Below are positions 48,352 to 60,814 of a DNA stretch of 64,000 bases, piece by piece. Position numbers and translations under genes: made by a program. Numbering within the stretch: position 1 is the stretch's first letter; each line of letters starts with the position of its first letter. The notes beneath the pieces are model-generated. The model worked only from the letters and a program-made list of their open reading frames with translations. It had not been told where the DNA came from and ran no database searches. The DNA is from Moritella sp. JT01 (GTDB lineage Bacteria; Pseudomonadota; Gammaproteobacteria; Enterobacterales; Moritellaceae), in the NCBI RefSeq assembly GCF_001574435.1, contig NZ_LOCN01000009.1:20147-84146 (forward strand), written 5' to 3'.

Positions 48352-48375
48352 ACCGCGGCTCAGGCTGCGGTTTTT
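48352..48375 (+). terminator. Intrinsic terminator after tsf
   Basis: ACCGCGGC and GCTGCGGT form a GC-rich stem around TCAG, followed by five T. It is 28 bases past the tsf stop and 25 before pyrH. Confidence 0.8.
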
Positions 48376-48400
48376 CCACAATTAGGATAAAGAGATCATT

Positions 48401-49138
48401 ATGACTACCAACCCGAAACCTGCATATCGTCGTATTTTATTAAAGCTTAGCGGTGAAGCGCTGATGGGAGACGAGAATTTTGGTATCGACCCTAAAGTTC
48501 TGGATCGCATGGCACAAGAAATCAAAGAAATTGTTGAGTTAGGTGTTCAAGTTGGTTTGGTTATTGGTGGCGGAAACCTATTCCGTGGTGCAGGTCTGGC
48601 TGAAGCGGGTATGAACCGTGTAGTGGGCGATCACATGGGCATGTTAGCGACTGTGATGAATGGCTTAGCAATGCGTGATGCACTTCACCGTGCTTATGTG
48701 AATGCTCGTTTAATGTCTGCAATTGAATTACGTGGCGTATGTGACAGCTATAACTGGGCTGAAGCAATTAGTTTATTAAAAACTGGCCGAGTCGTTATTT
48801 TCTCGGCGGGTACAGGTAACCCATTCTGTACAACGGATTCAGCTGCCTGTTTACGTGGTATTGAAATTGAAGCCGACATTGTATTAAAAGCAACAAAAGT
48901 TGACGGTGTATACTCTGAAGATCCAGTGAAAAACCCTGATGCTGAATTTTACGCTACTCTTGATTATCGTGAAGTTGTAGAAAAAGAACTTAAAATCATG
49001 GATTTATCTGCATTTACCATGGCGCGTGACCATAATTTACCGATGCGTGTATTTAACATGAATAAGCCAGGTGCTTTACGTCGTGTTATTATGGGTGAAG
49101 CTGAAGGCACATTGATTTCAAATCAAGCAAAGAAATAA
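48401..49138 (+). CDS. pyrH: Uridylate kinase
   Basis: 245 residues. It phosphorylates UMP to UDP; it belongs to the bacterial amino-acid-kinase fold family and not the eukaryotic type. Motifs are [43 protein letters not shown] and [14 protein letters not shown]. The order tsf-pyrH-frr is conserved across gammaproteobacteria. Confidence 0.97.
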   Translation: MTTNPKPAYRRILLKLSGEALMGDENFGIDPKVLDRMAQEIKEIVELGVQVGLVIGGGNLFRGAGLAEAGMNRVVGDHMGMLATVMNGLAMRDALHRAYVNARLMSAIELRGVCDSYNWAEAISLLKTGRVVIFSAGTGNPFCTTDSAACLRGIEIEADIVLKATKVDGVYSEDPVKNPDAEFYATLDYREVVEKELKIMDLSAFTMARDHNLPMRVFNMNKPGALRRVIMGEAEGTLISNQAKK

Positions 49139-49291
49139 AACTGGATCTCAAATTCAGTAAATAAATACAATAGTTTAAAATTTAGGGGGATTATAACAAG
49201 ACCTCTAAATTGAATTGATTTACACTAAATAAGTAAATTCTCATCGATAAAGCAATGCTGACCATTGCTCGACAAATTTAAGGAAGACGTT

Positions 49292-49849
49292 GTGATCAAC
49301 GAAATTAAAGATGACGCTCAGGCCCGTATGGGCAAAAGTATCGACGCATTGAAAAGTCAACTATCTAAAGTTCGAACTGGCCGTGCACACCCAAGTATCC
49401 TAAACGGTATTACCGTTTCTTACTACGGAACTAATACACCACTTAACCAAATCGGTAACGTTGGTACTGAAGATTCACGTACATTAAGCATTACTGTATT
49501 CGATGCAACAATGGTTAAAGCCGTAGAAAAAGCAATCATGATGTCTGATTTGGGTCTTAACCCACAGTCTGCTGGTACTAATATTCGTATTCCATTACCT
49601 GCACTTACTGAAGAACGTCGTAAGAGCTTAATTAAAGTTGTACGTGCTGATGCTGAACAAGGCCGTGTTGCTATCCGTAACATCCGTCGTGATGCCAACG
49701 GTGATATCAAAGCACTACTAAAAGAAAAAGAAATCGGTGAAGATGACGATCGCCGTGCACAAGATGAGATCCAAAAAATGACTGATACCTGTATCAAGCA
49801 AGTTGATACTATATTATCAGACAAAGAAAAAGACTTAATGGAAGTGTAA
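49292..49849 (+). CDS. frr: Ribosome recycling factor
   Basis: 185 residues from GTG 49292, with AAGGAAG (49280-49286) before it; this start gives exactly the E. coli length, and the longer upstream frame is not family-like. It splits post-termination ribosomes with [36 protein letters not shown] and [17 protein letters not shown] are diagnostic. Confidence 0.97.
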   Translation: MINEIKDDAQARMGKSIDALKSQLSKVRTGRAHPSILNGITVSYYGTNTPLNQIGNVGTEDSRTLSITVFDATMVKAVEKAIMMSDLGLNPQSAGTNIRIPLPALTEERRKSLIKVVRADAEQGRVAIRNIRRDANGDIKALLKEKEIGEDDDRRAQDEIQKMTDTCIKQVDTILSDKEKDLMEV

Positions 49850-49868
49850 TTTACTTTACGCTTTTTAA

Positions 49869-49899
49869 GACGCCGTGTTTCGATACGGCGTTTTAATTT
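49869..49899 (+). terminator. Intrinsic terminator after frr
   Basis: ACGCCGT and ACGGCGT flank GTTTCGAT, followed by TTTAATTTTT. It is about 20 bases past the frr stop. Confidence 0.75.
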
Positions 49900-49918
49900 T
49901 TGATGGATAGAAATTGTA

Positions 49919-50689
49919 ATGGTAAACACCAGCGAACTCGAAGCGTTAGTTAATGACTCGAAACCCAAGCATGTTGCGATCATCATGGATGGCAATGGAC
50001 GTTGGGCTGAGCAGCGTGGAAAAATACGTATTAAGGGCCACCATGAAGGTGTTAAGTCTGTTCGCCAAGTTGTGACTAGTGCATTAACTATTGGGGTTGA
50101 ATCACTCACGTTATTTGCTTTTAGTAGTGAGAATTGGCGTCGACCTGCAGCTGAAGTTAGCATGTTGATGAAATTATTCATGACAGTGTTAACTCGAGAA
50201 GTTAAAAAGCTACATAAACATAAAATCCGCCTAAACATCATCGGCGATATATCTGCTTTTAGTCCTGCTATTCAAACCAAGATCGCTGAAGCTCAAGCGT
50301 TAACCATGAATAACACCAAGTTAACCCTTAATATTGCAGCCAACTACGGTGGTCAATCGGATATTGCGCATGCCGCTAAGAAAATTGCTGCCGCCGTTAA
50401 AATGGGTGCAATTAGTCTCGATCAAATCGATGATAAAATGCTAGGTCAACACATCGAAATGGCTGACCAACCTGCCGTTGATCTGATGATCCGTACTGGC
50501 GGTGATCACCGCATCAGTAATTTTCTGTTGTGGCAATTGGCTTACGCGGAATTGTATTTCACTGATATATTATGGCCTGATTTTGACAATGTCGCTTTTG
50601 AAGATGCCATTTTTAGCTTTGTAAACCGAGAACGTCGTTTTGGCGGTACTGGCGAACAAGTCAGAGCTATTTTAACAAAGCAGCAATAA
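49919..50689 (+). CDS. uppS: Undecaprenyl diphosphate synthase
   Basis: 256 residues. This cis-prenyltransferase makes the C55 carrier lipid for peptidoglycan and O-antigen. [15 protein letters not shown] holds the catalytic Asp24; [11 protein letters not shown] and the C-terminal [20 protein letters not shown] are family signatures. It is followed by cdsA. Confidence 0.97.
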   Translation: MVNTSELEALVNDSKPKHVAIIMDGNGRWAEQRGKIRIKGHHEGVKSVRQVVTSALTIGVESLTLFAFSSENWRRPAAEVSMLMKLFMTVLTREVKKLHKHKIRLNIIGDISAFSPAIQTKIAEAQALTMNNTKLTLNIAANYGGQSDIAHAAKKIAAAVKMGAISLDQIDDKMLGQHIEMADQPAVDLMIRTGGDHRISNFLLWQLAYAELYFTDILWPDFDNVAFEDAIFSFVNRERRFGGTGEQVRAILTKQQ

Positions 50690-50746
50690 ACACATATAAG
50701 TAAGTACTTAGATTTTATTCTGAGTACTTTTAATAGGAGAACAACT

Positions 50747-51643
50747 TTGCTTAAGCAACGAATTACGACCGCGTTAATCTTAGCGCCATTAGCGCTTGCC
50801 GCTATTTTTTTGTTACCCCTGCAATGGTATGCGCTTGCAATTGCGGGTGTTTTTATCTTAGCAACAAAAGAATGGGCTGTATTGGTTGATAAGAATAATA
50901 GTAAATTACCCAATGCCTTGATTGTCGGCTATTCCCTTATTCTTGGTGCATCATTATTAGTTATTCCACCTGATGTTCGTAATATCTGGGAAGTGACTAA
51001 TGGTGAAATTGTTTTAGTACCATTAGTCAAAGGTATTTTAACTGTCGGTGCTGTGTGGTGGTTAATTTGTGCAGCATTAGTTTTGACGTATCCAAATAGC
51101 GCTAAAATATGGACTAAAAATACACTTGTCAAAGTGGTGTTTGGTATCGTTACACTAGTGCCTTTTTTTTGGGCGATGTTAGCACTACGCTCTTATGATT
51201 ATGCGCATGACCAGATGTCAGGTGCATGGTTAGTGATGCTCGTTATGTTCTTAGTGTGGGGCGCGGATTCGGGTGCTTACTTTACCGGTAAAAAATTCGG
51301 TAAAAATAAACTAGCACCAAAAGTTAGCCCAGGTAAAACCCGTGAAGGTTTTCTTGGTGGCGTTGCAGTATCAATGATTATTGCGTTAATTGCTGCCGTT
51401 GTGATGACTGTATCACCTTCAGGGGAACTTGATAGCACTAAGCTTGTCGTAGTTCTGTTCACGTGCTTTGTAACGTCAATTTCATCAACATTAGGTGATC
51501 TTAACGAGAGTATGTTCAAACGTGAAGCGGGTGTAAAAGACAGTGGTACATTATTACCTGGTCACGGTGGTATCCTTGATCGGATTGATAGTTTAACTGC
51601 TGCATTACCGGTATTTGCTGTTATTTATTTAGTTTGGCTTTAA
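50747..51643 (+). CDS. cdsA: Phosphatidate cytidylyltransferase
   Basis: 298 residues from a TTG start with SD AGGAGA (50735-50740) six bases upstream. This integral membrane enzyme (about eight helices) makes CDP-diacylglycerol for phospholipid synthesis. The CDS signature is complete at the C-terminus: SMFKREAGVKDSGTLLPGHG followed by GILDRIDS. Confidence 0.95.
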   Translation: MLKQRITTALILAPLALAAIFLLPLQWYALAIAGVFILATKEWAVLVDKNNSKLPNALIVGYSLILGASLLVIPPDVRNIWEVTNGEIVLVPLVKGILTVGAVWWLICAALVLTYPNSAKIWTKNTLVKVVFGIVTLVPFFWAMLALRSYDYAHDQMSGAWLVMLVMFLVWGADSGAYFTGKKFGKNKLAPKVSPGKTREGFLGGVAVSMIIALIAAVVMTVSPSGELDSTKLVVVLFTCFVTSISSTLGDLNESMFKREAGVKDSGTLLPGHGGILDRIDSLTAALPVFAVIYLVWL

Positions 51644-51655
51644 GGGAGCGTTATT

Positions 51656-52852
51656 GTGATTGGATTAACGATACTGGGTGCAACCGGCTCGGTTGGTAAA
51701 AGTACCCTTGCAGTTATTCGTCAAAATCCTGAGCGCTTTCGGGTACAGGCTTTAACCGCTAATAGTAATGTTACTGAGATGCTGGCGCAATGTTTAGAGT
51801 TTAAACCTTGCTACGCTGTTATGCTTAATGACGTTGCAGCCGGTCAGTTAGCGCAACAACTTAAATCACTTAATTGCTCTACGGAAGTGCTTTCTGGAAT
51901 GGATGCATTATGTCAGGTTGCTGCGCTTGACGATGCAGACATGGTGATGGCTGCAATTGTCGGCGCAGCTGGTCTTATGCCAACCTTGGCTGCTGTTCGC
52001 GCGGGTAAACGGATACTGCTAGCAAATAAAGAAGCGTTAGTGATGTCTGGCGCTTTATTTATGGAAGAAGTAAAAGCCAGTGGTGCTGAATTATTGCCAA
52101 TTGATAGTGAACATAATGCTATTTTTCAAGCAATGCCAACGGCAGTACAAACTAATCTGGGTTTTTGTGATCTGGTTGCTGAGGGTATCAGTAAGATCTT
52201 ATTAACCGGTTCAGGTGGCCCATTCCGTTATAGTGATATTGCTGATTTATCAGCCGTCACGCCAGCACAAGCCTGTGCACACCCTAATTGGTCAATGGGA
52301 CAGAAGATCTCAGTTGATTCTGCTACCATGATGAATAAAGGTCTCGAATACATTGAAGCTAAATGGCTATTTAATGCCGATGAAGCACAAATTCAAGTGG
52401 TTATTCATCCGCAGTCGGTGATCCATTCAATGGTGCAATATACCGATGGTTCGGTATTAGCACAGATGGGTGAACCGGATATGTGTACGCCAATTGCCCA
52501 TGCAATGGCTTATCCACAGCGTGTTCCTTCTGGTGTTAAACCATTAGACTTTTTCGAAATGGGTGAGTTAACGTTTTTAAAACCTGATTATGCGCGTTAC
52601 CCTTGCTTAAAATTAGCGATTGATGCTTGCCATCAAGGTCAAGCGGCGACAACAACGTTAAATGCTGCGAATGAAATCGCGGTAGACGCCTTCTTAACTG
52701 GGCAGATTAGTTTCACTGATATTGCGCGTGTAAACGAGACAGTATTAGACGCGATGACTATCTCTGCACCCAACAATATTGATGCCTTGATTGATATTGA
52801 TGAGATGGCTCGAGCTGCAGCAGAACAAACAATTAATAGAGTAATAAAATGA
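51656..52852 (+). CDS. dxr: 1-deoxy-D-xylulose 5-phosphate reductoisomerase
   Basis: 398 residues from GTG 51656. It catalyses the first committed step of the MEP pathway. The NADPH motif [15 protein letters not shown] is at the N-terminus, [11 protein letters not shown] follows, the metal/substrate site is [11 protein letters not shown], and [10 protein letters not shown] is the flexible-loop region. Its stop overlaps the rseP start (ATGA). Confidence 0.97.
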   Translation: MIGLTILGATGSVGKSTLAVIRQNPERFRVQALTANSNVTEMLAQCLEFKPCYAVMLNDVAAGQLAQQLKSLNCSTEVLSGMDALCQVAALDDADMVMAAIVGAAGLMPTLAAVRAGKRILLANKEALVMSGALFMEEVKASGAELLPIDSEHNAIFQAMPTAVQTNLGFCDLVAEGISKILLTGSGGPFRYSDIADLSAVTPAQACAHPNWSMGQKISVDSATMMNKGLEYIEAKWLFNADEAQIQVVIHPQSVIHSMVQYTDGSVLAQMGEPDMCTPIAHAMAYPQRVPSGVKPLDFFEMGELTFLKPDYARYPCLKLAIDACHQGQAATTTLNAANEIAVDAFLTGQISFTDIARVNETVLDAMTISAPNNIDALIDIDEMARAAAEQTINRVIK

Positions 52853-54204
52853 TATCGTCTTTATGGAATTTAGGTGCATTTATTGTTGCCCTCGGTATTT
52901 TGGTTGCAATACATGAGTTTGGTCACTTCTGGGTGGCACGTCGATGCGGCGTTAAAGTATTACGTTTTTCGATTGGTTTTGGTAAAACTTTGTGGATGCG
53001 TACGGGTAAAGACGGCACTGAATATGTTATTGCAATGATCCCGCTCGGTGGTTTCGTTAAAATGCTTGACGAACGTGTTGATGACGTACCTGAAGCATTA
53101 AAATCTCAATCATTTAATCGTCAACCTGTATTAGCCAGAATCGCCATTGTTGCCGCCGGGCCGTTAGCAAACTTTGCGTTAGCCATTGTTGCATTTTGGC
53201 TTATGTTCATGATCGGTGTGCCGAGTGTGAAACCTGTGATTGGTGAGGTTGCTCCCCATTCGGTTATGGCACAAGCAGGTGTTACTGACAAAGCGATTAT
53301 TACCGCGATTGACGGTCAAGAAGTAAAAGATTGGAATGATGTAAGCCTTAAAATAATTGAGCACATGGGTGAACCATCGATGGCTGTTCAATTATATCTT
53401 GAGGACACTAACTACACCGTGTCTCGTCAAATAGATTTACGGGATTGGAAATTTGATCCTGAGCGTGAGTCACCGATAAAAAGCGTTGGTCTGACGCCTT
53501 ATCAACCAGCTGTGAGCCAAGAATTAGCGCAAGTCATTAAAGGTAGCGCGGGTGAGCGTGGTGGTCTGCTTGCCGGTGATAAAATTATTGCAGTCGCACA
53601 ACAACCTATTGATAACTGGTTAATGTTGGTTGAAAAAATTCAAAACAGCCCTGAACAAATGTTAGCTGTAACCATACTGCGAAATGGCCAGAAACTAGAA
53701 TTAAATGTTATACCAAAAGGTAAAATCGGTGCGGATGGGGTATTAAAAGGTTATTTAGGCGTTGCACCTGTTGTCGCGAGTTATCCTGAAGATTATCTTG
53801 TTGATATTCAATATGGTATTCTAGATTCTGTACAACAGTCTGTTGAGCGTACTTGGCAACTTACTGCGCTAACGTTTAAGATGATTGGCCGTTTAGTGAC
53901 AGGTGATATTTCGCTGAACAATTTAAGTGGACCGATTTCCATTGCTAAAAGTGCTGGCGCGAGTGCAGACTATGGTTTGGTTTACTTTTTGGGTTTCCTC
54001 GCCTTGATTAGTGTTAATCTGGGTTTAATGAATTTAATGCCACTTCCTGTACTAGATGGTGGTCATTTGCTGTATTACACATTTGAACTTATCACAGGTC
54101 GACCAGTGTCTGAAAAGATCCAAGAAGTCGGTTTCAAAGTTGGTTCAGTCATAATTATGCTATTAACGGGACTTGCCTTATTTAATGATTTTGCTCGTTT
54201 ATAA
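52849..54204 (+). CDS. rseP: Intramembrane zinc metalloprotease RseP
   Basis: 451 residues. This site-2 protease cleaves anti-sigma factor RseA to release sigma-E. The zinc site HEFGH is at residues 22-26 and LDGGH near residue 402. Two PDZ domains lie between (about 120-190 and 205-290), and four membrane helices are visible. A 4-base overlap with dxr indicates coupling. It sits directly before bamA as in E. coli. Confidence 0.96.
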   Translation: MISSLWNLGAFIVALGILVAIHEFGHFWVARRCGVKVLRFSIGFGKTLWMRTGKDGTEYVIAMIPLGGFVKMLDERVDDVPEALKSQSFNRQPVLARIAIVAAGPLANFALAIVAFWLMFMIGVPSVKPVIGEVAPHSVMAQAGVTDKAIITAIDGQEVKDWNDVSLKIIEHMGEPSMAVQLYLEDTNYTVSRQIDLRDWKFDPERESPIKSVGLTPYQPAVSQELAQVIKGSAGERGGLLAGDKIIAVAQQPIDNWLMLVEKIQNSPEQMLAVTILRNGQKLELNVIPKGKIGADGVLKGYLGVAPVVASYPEDYLVDIQYGILDSVQQSVERTWQLTALTFKMIGRLVTGDISLNNLSGPISIAKSAGASADYGLVYFLGFLALISVNLGLMNLMPLPVLDGGHLLYYTFELITGRPVSEKIQEVGFKVGSVIIMLLTGLALFNDFARL

Positions 54205-54239
54205 ATCATTGAATTGCATTTAGGGATTATTTAATCAGA

Positions 54240-56690
54240 ATGATAATTAATAAATATTTAGCTGGCGTACTATTTTCAAGTGCTTGCTTATTTACAAGTA
54301 CGACAGCGATAGCCGCTGCTGGTAGCTTCATTGTTAAAGATATTCAAGTCGAAGGCTTACAGCGCGTGACATTAGGTGCTGCATTGTTGAATATTCCATT
54401 ACGTGAAGGGGATAGTATTAGTCCTAGTGATACGGCTCTCGCGGTGAAAAAATTATATGCATCAGGTAATTTTGATGATATCGAATTGTACCGCGACGGT
54501 TCAACGCTTGTTTTTAAAGTCACTGAATTACCCACGATCAGTAGTATTGAGTTTGTTGGTAATGAAGCCATTCCAGAAGAGCAGTTAAAAGAAAGTCTTA
54601 GTTCATCTGGTATTCGTGTCGGTGAGCCTATCGATCGTACTATTATTCGTTCAGTAGAGCAGGGACTACAAGAATTTTATTATGGTGCTGGTCGTTACAG
54701 TGCGAAAATTAATACCATTCTTACCCCGTTACCACGTAACCGTATTGATATTAAATTCAGTTTTGTTGAAGGCAAGTCAGCAGAAATTAAACAGCTTAAT
54801 ATCTTAGGTAATACAGTCTACTCAACGGCAGAGCTAAAAAATCTGTTTGAGCTGAGTGATCACACGCCGTGGTGGAACGTTATGGCTGACCAGCAGTATC
54901 AAAAACAACTGCTGGCGGGTGATTTAGAGAAACTGCGTAGTCACTATGTGGATAATGGTTATATTCGTTTTAAGACGGAATCAACGCAAGTATCCATGAC
55001 ACCGGACAAGCAAGGTATTTATATCACCCTTAAAGTGAATGAAGGTGAGCAATATAAACTCGGTAATATCAGTTTAACAGGTAATTTACTCGATAAAGAA
55101 GAAGAATTACGCGGTTTATTAGCGCTTGATTCTGGCGAGCTATACAGTGGTGCAAGTGTCACTGCCACGGAAGAAAGTTTAAGTCGTTATTTAAGCCGTT
55201 TTGGTTACGCTTATCCAAAAGTATCAACTTACCCAGAAATCAATGATGAAGACCATACGGTTAATCTAACGATTGCCGTTGAACCGGGTCCTCGTATCTA
55301 TGTGCGTCGTATTAACTTTGCGGGTAACGATGTAACTAAAGATGAAGTACTACGTCGTGAAATGCGTCAGATGGAAGGTACTTGGTTATCTAATCGTTTA
55401 ATTGACCGCTCTAAAACCCGTCTAAATCAGCTTGGTTTCTTCGAAACCGTAAACACCAATACGGTACGTGTACCAGGTGAAATGGATGTGGTTGATGTTA
55501 ATGTGCAAGTGAAAGAACAGGCTGCCGGTTCATTTACCGCTGCTATTGGGTATGGTAATGAATCGGGCGTAAGTTTAAATTTGGGTATTCAACAGGATAA
55601 CTTCTTTGGTACGGGTAACAAGGCCGGTATTAGTGTTAGTACTAATGACTACTCGAAAAAGGCGAGCTTAAGCTATACCGACCCTTACTTCACTGTTGAT
55701 GGCGTGAGTTTTGGTGGTAAAATTTACGTTAGCGATTTTGAAGCAAAAAAAGCGGATATTGTTGATTATAACAACCGTACCTATGGTATCTCTGGCACCT
55801 TAGGTTTCCCGGTTAATGAAAATAATACCTTAAGCTTTAGTTTAGGTTATGAGTGGAATAAGATCTCGCAAACAACGTCTTATGCACAAACTGATATTTT
55901 CTGGGACATTTATAAAGATGAAATTGATCAGGATGGTAGCTTTGTGGTATTCCAAGGTTTTGATGTGTCAGCGTCTTGGCGTCGTCGCACCTTAAACCGC
56001 GGTGTATTTGCGACATCGGGGTCGGAGCAAAAAGCTAACTTTACAATGACTGTGCCAGGTTCGGATGTACAGTATTTTAAAATGAGTTTTGATAACAAAT
56101 ATTATGTACCGCTATCAACAAACCACCGCTGGTCAGTATTAATGCGTGGTCGTGTTGCTTACGGTAATGGTTATGGTCAGACATCAAATGGCGATGATCA
56201 TGTGTTACCATTTTATCAAAACTATTATGCAGGTGGCTTCTATTCTGTACGTGGCTTTAACAGTAATACAATCAGTCCAAAAGGCCTACAGAACTCTAGC
56301 GCACCCGGTAGTGGTAATTCAGGTTATGTAGCAACAGACTCTTCTATTGGTGGTAATGCATTAGCAACCGCGAGTGCGGAACTGATTTTCCCTACGCCAT
56401 TCTTAAGTGAAGAATATGCCAACTTAGTACGTACAACGGTATTTGTTGATGCCGGTTCGGTATGGGATACTGAATTTGATGCATCAGTATATGAATCGCA
56501 GACTTGTCTTGGCGGTTGTAAATACTATGGTGACTATTCAGACCCAATGCGATTGCGTGCTTCTGCTGGCGTCAGCTTGCAGTGGTTATCACCAATGGGC
56601 CCGTTAGTATTTTCATTAGCAACACCACTGAAAAAATATGACGGTGATAGAACTGAAGTATTTACCTTTAATATTGGTACTACTTTCTAA
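54240..56690 (+). CDS. bamA: Outer-membrane protein assembly factor BamA
   Basis: 816 residues. BamA is the core of the BAM complex that inserts beta-barrel proteins. A signal peptide (about 1-26) precedes five POTRA domains ([20 protein letters not shown] starts POTRA1; [17 protein letters not shown] starts POTRA5) and a C-terminal 16-strand barrel. The barrel carries the conserved VRGF motif (YSVRGFNSN) and ends with aromatic Phe (NIGTTF), the outer-membrane targeting signal. Confidence 0.97.
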   Translation: MIINKYLAGVLFSSACLFTSTTAIAAAGSFIVKDIQVEGLQRVTLGAALLNIPLREGDSISPSDTALAVKKLYASGNFDDIELYRDGSTLVFKVTELPTISSIEFVGNEAIPEEQLKESLSSSGIRVGEPIDRTIIRSVEQGLQEFYYGAGRYSAKINTILTPLPRNRIDIKFSFVEGKSAEIKQLNILGNTVYSTAELKNLFELSDHTPWWNVMADQQYQKQLLAGDLEKLRSHYVDNGYIRFKTESTQVSMTPDKQGIYITLKVNEGEQYKLGNISLTGNLLDKEEELRGLLALDSGELYSGASVTATEESLSRYLSRFGYAYPKVSTYPEINDEDHTVNLTIAVEPGPRIYVRRINFAGNDVTKDEVLRREMRQMEGTWLSNRLIDRSKTRLNQLGFFETVNTNTVRVPGEMDVVDVNVQVKEQAAGSFTAAIGYGNESGVSLNLGIQQDNFFGTGNKAGISVSTNDYSKKASLSYTDPYFTVDGVSFGGKIYVSDFEAKKADIVDYNNRTYGISGTLGFPVNENNTLSFSLGYEWNKISQTTSYAQTDIFWDIYKDEIDQDGSFVVFQGFDVSASWRRRTLNRGVFATSGSEQKANFTMTVPGSDVQYFKMSFDNKYYVPLSTNHRWSVLMRGRVAYGNGYGQTSNGDDHVLPFYQNYYAGGFYSVRGFNSNTISPKGLQNSSAPGSGNSGYVATDSSIGGNALATASAELIFPTPFLSEEYANLVRTTVFVDAGSVWDTEFDASVYESQTCLGGCKYYGDYSDPMRLRASAGVSLQWLSPMGPLVFSLATPLKKYDGDRTEVFTFNIGTTF

Positions 56691-56711
56691 GTTAACTTAT
56701 ATTGATTAAAT

Positions 56712-56737
56712 GCGTACTTTCAGTACTGAAAGTACGC
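56712..56737. terminator. 26-bp perfect palindrome between bamA and skp
   Basis: GCGTACTTTCAGT and its exact complement form a 13-bp arm palindrome, followed on the plus strand by TTTAAG. It could be a partial terminator or an mRNA-stability hairpin that sets the bamA:skp ratio. Confidence 0.6.
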
Positions 56738-56766
56738 TTTAAGTCGAAACTTCACTAGGAACTAAA

Positions 56767-57264
56767 ATGAAAAAATTTATTAAAGCAACGGCATTGGCAC
56801 TGGCTCTAGGTGCATCATTTACTGCAAGTGCAGCAGGTTATGCTGTTGTTGATGCAGGTAAGATCCTACAACAATTACCACAACGTGAAGCGATTGGTAA
56901 ACGTTTAAACGAAGAGTTCCAAACGCGTGCTGTCGAACTGAATAAATTACAAAAAGAGTTAGTATCATTAAATGAAAAGCGTCAACGTGATGCGGCATTA
57001 ATGACCGTACAAGAGCAAACGAAACTGGTCCGTAAGTTAGAAGAATTAGATGCGCAACTGAAATTAAAAGGTAGAGCGTTTAAAGAAGATCAACAGCGTC
57101 GTGGCCAAGAAGAAAATAACAAATTGTTAGTATTATTACAAAATGCAATTGAGACTGTGTCTAAGCGTGATGGTTATGATCTTGTGGTCACCAAACAAGC
57201 TGCGCTATTTGTCGATCCAAAACTAGATATCTCTGACAAAATAATTCAAGAATTAAGCAAGTAA
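56767..57264 (+). CDS. skp: Periplasmic chaperone Skp/OmpH
   Basis: 165 residues with a signal peptide (1-22, ASAAG). The mature protein has the Skp pattern: YAVVDAGKILQQLPQREAIG, long charged coiled-coil arms (about 50-125), and YDLVVTKQAALFV. It holds unfolded outer-membrane proteins between the Sec translocon and BAM. It lies between bamA and lpxD as in E. coli. Confidence 0.95.
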   Translation: MKKFIKATALALALGASFTASAAGYAVVDAGKILQQLPQREAIGKRLNEEFQTRAVELNKLQKELVSLNEKRQRDAALMTVQEQTKLVRKLEELDAQLKLKGRAFKEDQQRRGQEENNKLLVLLQNAIETVSKRDGYDLVVTKQAALFVDPKLDISDKIIQELSK

Positions 57265-57332
57265 CTATATTTAACTGCACAAAAAATGTAGTAAAATAGT
57301 ATAAGAATTTTATAGATATAGAAAGGTTTCAC

Positions 57333-58343
57333 ATGGCAATGACGTTACAACAAATAGCAACTGCAATTCAAGCTGAACTACACGGCGATGGCAGCATCGA
57401 GATTAATGCAATTAATTCGATGCAAAATGCACAGTCAGGTAGTATCACGTTTTTAAGTGATAGCAAATACAGCGCTCAATTAGCTACTGTTGCGGCGTCC
57501 GCTGTGATTCTTAAACCGGATGATCTTGCCGCGTGTAATACCAACGCATTAGTAATGAAAAATCCGTATGTTGGTTTTGCATTAGCTGCGCAGTTACTTG
57601 ATACCACTCCTGCGCCAGCAACAGATATTGCCCCGAGTGCGGTGATTGCTGATGATGTGGTATTAGGTGACAATGTCGCTATTGGTGCTAACGCGGTTAT
57701 TGAAACAGGCGTATCACTCGCGGATAACGTGATAATTGGTGCGGGCTGTTTTATTGGTAAAAATACCCGAATTGGTCAGAGCACTAAATTGTGGGCAAAT
57801 GTTACTATTTATCATGACATCGAAATTGGCAGTGATTGCTTGCTCCAAAGTGGCGCTGTGATTGGTGCCGATGGTTTCGGTTATGCCAATGATGCTGGTA
57901 AGTGGATTAAGATCCCACAATTGGGTCGAGTTATTATTGGTAACCGTGTTGAGATCGGTGCGTGTACAACGATTGATCGTGGCGCGTTAGATAATACCAT
58001 TATTGCCGATGGCGTGATTTTAGATAATCAATGTCAAGTCGGTCATAATGTTGAAATAGGTGAAAATACGGCTATCTCGGGCGGTACTCTGTTAGCAGGA
58101 AGCTTAAAACTAGGTAAACAATGCATGATTGGTGGTGGTAGTGTTATCAATGGTCATATGGAAATAACCGATAATGTTAATATCACAGGTATGTCGATGG
58201 TAATGCGTCCGATTGATAAAGCGGGTCTTTATTCATCAGGCATTCCAGCACAAGCCAATCGTGAATGGCGTCGTCAAACTGCCCGTGTAATGAAAATTGA
58301 TGATATGCACAAACGCTTATCTAAATTAGAAAAATCAAGTTAG
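57333..58343 (+). CDS. lpxD: UDP-3-O-(3-hydroxyacyl)glucosamine N-acyltransferase
   Basis: 336 residues. It adds the second acyl chain in lipid A synthesis. The N-terminal uridine-binding domain ([15 protein letters not shown]) is followed by a left-handed beta-helix of hexapeptide repeats (about 105-310). The catalytic His lies in [17 protein letters not shown], and GADGFGYA is also diagnostic. SD AAAGG precedes ATG. Confidence 0.96.
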   Translation: MAMTLQQIATAIQAELHGDGSIEINAINSMQNAQSGSITFLSDSKYSAQLATVAASAVILKPDDLAACNTNALVMKNPYVGFALAAQLLDTTPAPATDIAPSAVIADDVVLGDNVAIGANAVIETGVSLADNVIIGAGCFIGKNTRIGQSTKLWANVTIYHDIEIGSDCLLQSGAVIGADGFGYANDAGKWIKIPQLGRVIIGNRVEIGACTTIDRGALDNTIIADGVILDNQCQVGHNVEIGENTAISGGTLLAGSLKLGKQCMIGGGSVINGHMEITDNVNITGMSMVMRPIDKAGLYSSGIPAQANREWRRQTARVMKIDDMHKRLSKLEKSS

Positions 58344-58383
58344 AAAAACGGAATAAAGCTTTCGTTGTGACAGGAATAAAATT

Positions 58384-58839
58384 TTGAGTGAACAACTAAA
58401 TAGAATTGAAATACAAGAAATCATGGAATTACTGCCACATAGGTACCCATTTTTACTTGTTGATAGAGTACTCGATTTCGAAGCGGGTAAATCGTTACAT
58501 GCAGTTAAAAATGTATCGGTAAATGAACCACAATTTACGGGGCATTTCCCAAAACAACCTATTTTCCCTGGTGTATTAATTTTAGAAGCATTAGCGCAAG
58601 CATCTGGTCTTCTTGGTTATAAGTCATCTGGGGGGCCTAGCGATAATGAACTATATTATTTCGCTGGTATTGATAAGGCGCGTTTTCGTAAGCCTGTAAT
58701 ACCGGGTGATGTATTACATCTGCATATTGAATTAATTAAAGAACGCCGTGGTATCGGTCGCTTTACTGCAATTGCAAAAGTTGATGGCAAAGTAGTTTGT
58801 GACGCAGAGATCATGTGCGCAAGACGAGAGGCGAAATAG
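58384..58839 (+). CDS. fabZ: 3-hydroxyacyl-ACP dehydratase FabZ
   Basis: 151 residues from TTG 58384 (AGGA upstream). It dehydrates 3-hydroxyacyl-ACP in fatty acid elongation. The hot-dog catalytic residues are His54 in [14 protein letters not shown] and the Glu of [12 protein letters not shown], at E. coli positions. Its TAG stop shares one base with the GTG start of lpxA. Confidence 0.97.
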   Translation: MSEQLNRIEIQEIMELLPHRYPFLLVDRVLDFEAGKSLHAVKNVSVNEPQFTGHFPKQPIFPGVLILEALAQASGLLGYKSSGGPSDNELYYFAGIDKARFRKPVIPGDVLHLHIELIKERRGIGRFTAIAKVDGKVVCDAEIMCARREAK

Positions 58840-59609
58840 TGATCCATAAAACAGTTATTGTGCATGAAAGCGCAAAAATTGGTAACAATGTAAAAATTGG
58901 TCCTTGGACTACCATTGGCGAAAACGTTGAGATTGGTGATGATTGTGTGATCGCTTCTCATGTTGTTATCAATGGACCTTGTAAAATTGGTAAAGGCAAT
59001 CGCTTTTTCCAATTTGGTTCAATTGGTGAACAATGCCAAGATCTTAAATACGCAGGTGAAAACACGCGTCTTGAGATCGGTGATAATAACGTGTTCCGTG
59101 AAGGAGTTACCATTCACCGTGGAACAGTACAAGACCAAGGTTTAACCAAAATTGGTAGCAATAGCTTGTTTATGGTGAATGTGCATGTTGCGCATGATGT
59201 GATCATCGGTGATAACTGTATTTTTGCTAACAACGCGACATTAGCCGGTCACGTACACATTGGTGACTTTGTGATCTTTGGTGGTCATGCTGCGATCCAC
59301 CAATTTGGTAAAGTGGGTTCTCATGCCTTTGTTGCCGGTGGCTCGGTTATCATTAAAGATATTCCACCGTATGTAATGGCATCGGGTCATCACGCTAAGC
59401 CTTTTGGTATCAATTCTGAAGGCCTTAAGCGCCGTGGTTTTGATGCTGACGCGATTAAAGCGGTTAAGCATGCTTACCGTGTATTATACCGTCAAGGCAA
59501 TACCCTTGCTGAAGCATTAACGGCATTAGAAGCAAATGCAAAGGAACAATCGAGCGTTGCTTTATTTACAGAATTTTTAAAAACCAATGAACGTGGTATT
59601 ATTCGTTAA
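58839..59609 (+). CDS. lpxA: UDP-N-acetylglucosamine O-acyltransferase LpxA
   Basis: 256 residues from GTG 58839, overlapping the fabZ stop by one base (TAGTG) with GAGAGG upstream; a longer frame from 58815 lies inside fabZ and is not family-like. It catalyses the first acylation of lipid A synthesis. Left-handed beta-helix repeats ([20 protein letters not shown]) with catalytic His119 in [12 protein letters not shown]. The C-terminal helical domain is present. Confidence 0.97.
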   Translation: MIHKTVIVHESAKIGNNVKIGPWTTIGENVEIGDDCVIASHVVINGPCKIGKGNRFFQFGSIGEQCQDLKYAGENTRLEIGDNNVFREGVTIHRGTVQDQGLTKIGSNSLFMVNVHVAHDVIIGDNCIFANNATLAGHVHIGDFVIFGGHAAIHQFGKVGSHAFVAGGSVIIKDIPPYVMASGHHAKPFGINSEGLKRRGFDADAIKAVKHAYRVLYRQGNTLAEALTALEANAKEQSSVALFTEFLKTNERGIIR

Positions 59610-59634
59610 TCGTATTCTTTATAGATAGCTTACA

Positions 59635-60813
59635 ATGACAACGAAACCATTACGTATTGGTATTATCGCCGGAGAAGTCTCCGGCGATATTTTAGCTGCC
59701 GCCCTGATCAAAGAAATTAAATCTCGTCATCCTGATGCCATTTTCGAGGGTATTGCTGGACCTCGCATGCAAGCGCTCGGTTTTAACACCTTATTCGAAA
59801 TGGAAGAGTTATCTGTATTTGGTCTTGTTGAAGTACTTGGTCGTCTCCCTCGGCTGTTTAAAGTTAAGCGAGAAATACTTGCCCATTTTAAACAAAATCC
59901 GCCCGATATCTTTATTGGTGTTGATGCGCCCGATTTTAATATTCCCATCGAATTAAAATTAAAAGCGAACGGTATAAAAACCGTACATTATGTCAGTCCT
60001 TCAGTTTGGGCATGGCGTCAAAAACGCGTTTTCAAAATTAAAAAAGCCGTGGATATGGTGCTCGCCTTTCTGCCATTTGAAAAAGCATTTTATGATGAAT
60101 ATGATGTACCTTGCCGTTTTATTGGGCATACCATGGCCGATTCCATTCCATTGGAAGGTGCAGATAAACAGGCTGCTATTGCCCAATTAAAACTCGATCC
60201 TAAGCAACGTTACGTGGCTATTTTACCTGGTAGTCGTGCGGGCGAGGTCGGGTTGCTGTCAGCAAGCTTTTTAGAAACTGCGGTGTTATTAAAACAGCGA
60301 TTCAGTGATCTAGAGTTCGTTGTGCCAATGGTGAATGAGCAGCGTAAAGAACAGTTTTTAGCGATTAAGCAAGAAATAGCACCTGAACTTGAGGTTATCG
60401 TGCTCGATGGCCATGCGCGTGAAGCAATGACTGTTGCGGATGCCGTATTATTGGCATCAGGCACTGCTGCGCTCGAAACCATGTTGATGAAGCGTGCGAT
60501 GGTGGTTGGTTATCGTGTTAAGCCGATAACGTATAAGATCATGGTGCGCTTGATGAAAGCACCGTTTGTGTCATTACCAAACTTGTTAGCAAACAAAGAA
60601 ATTGTCGCCGAGCGTTTACAAGATGACTGTCAACCCGAGATATTGGCTGACGAAATGGCCAAACTATTAGAAACAGACAATGCTAAACTGATTGCACACT
60701 TTACCGAGCTACATAAACAGATCCGTTGTGGTGCGGATAAACAAGCCGCGGATGCCGTGCTTGAATTGATTAATGATAAAAATAGTTCAACGCTAGAAAA
60801 GACAGGTGAATAA
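59635..60813 (+). CDS. lpxB: Lipid-A-disaccharide synthase
   Basis: 392 residues. This GT19 glycosyltransferase joins lipid X to UDP-diacylglucosamine. Features include [13 protein letters not shown] at the N-terminus, [34 protein letters not shown]-type [11 protein letters not shown] and LASGTAALE. The stop overlaps the preferred rnhB SD region. Confidence 0.97.
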   Translation: MTTKPLRIGIIAGEVSGDILAAALIKEIKSRHPDAIFEGIAGPRMQALGFNTLFEMEELSVFGLVEVLGRLPRLFKVKREILAHFKQNPPDIFIGVDAPDFNIPIELKLKANGIKTVHYVSPSVWAWRQKRVFKIKKAVDMVLAFLPFEKAFYDEYDVPCRFIGHTMADSIPLEGADKQAAIAQLKLDPKQRYVAILPGSRAGEVGLLSASFLETAVLLKQRFSDLEFVVPMVNEQRKEQFLAIKQEIAPELEVIVLDGHAREAMTVADAVLLASGTAALETMLMKRAMVVGYRVKPITYKIMVRLMKAPFVSLPNLLANKEIVAERLQDDCQPEILADEMAKLLETDNAKLIAHFTELHKQIRCGADKQAADAVLELINDKNSSTLEKTGE

Positions 60814-60814
60814 T

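Noticed and set aside
49423..50241. 272-codon minus-strand open frame opposite frr and uppS
   Set aside because: It lies antisense to two essential, fully recognisable genes, is rich in Ser/Arg/Ile as expected for a reverse-frame shadow, and has no family resemblance.
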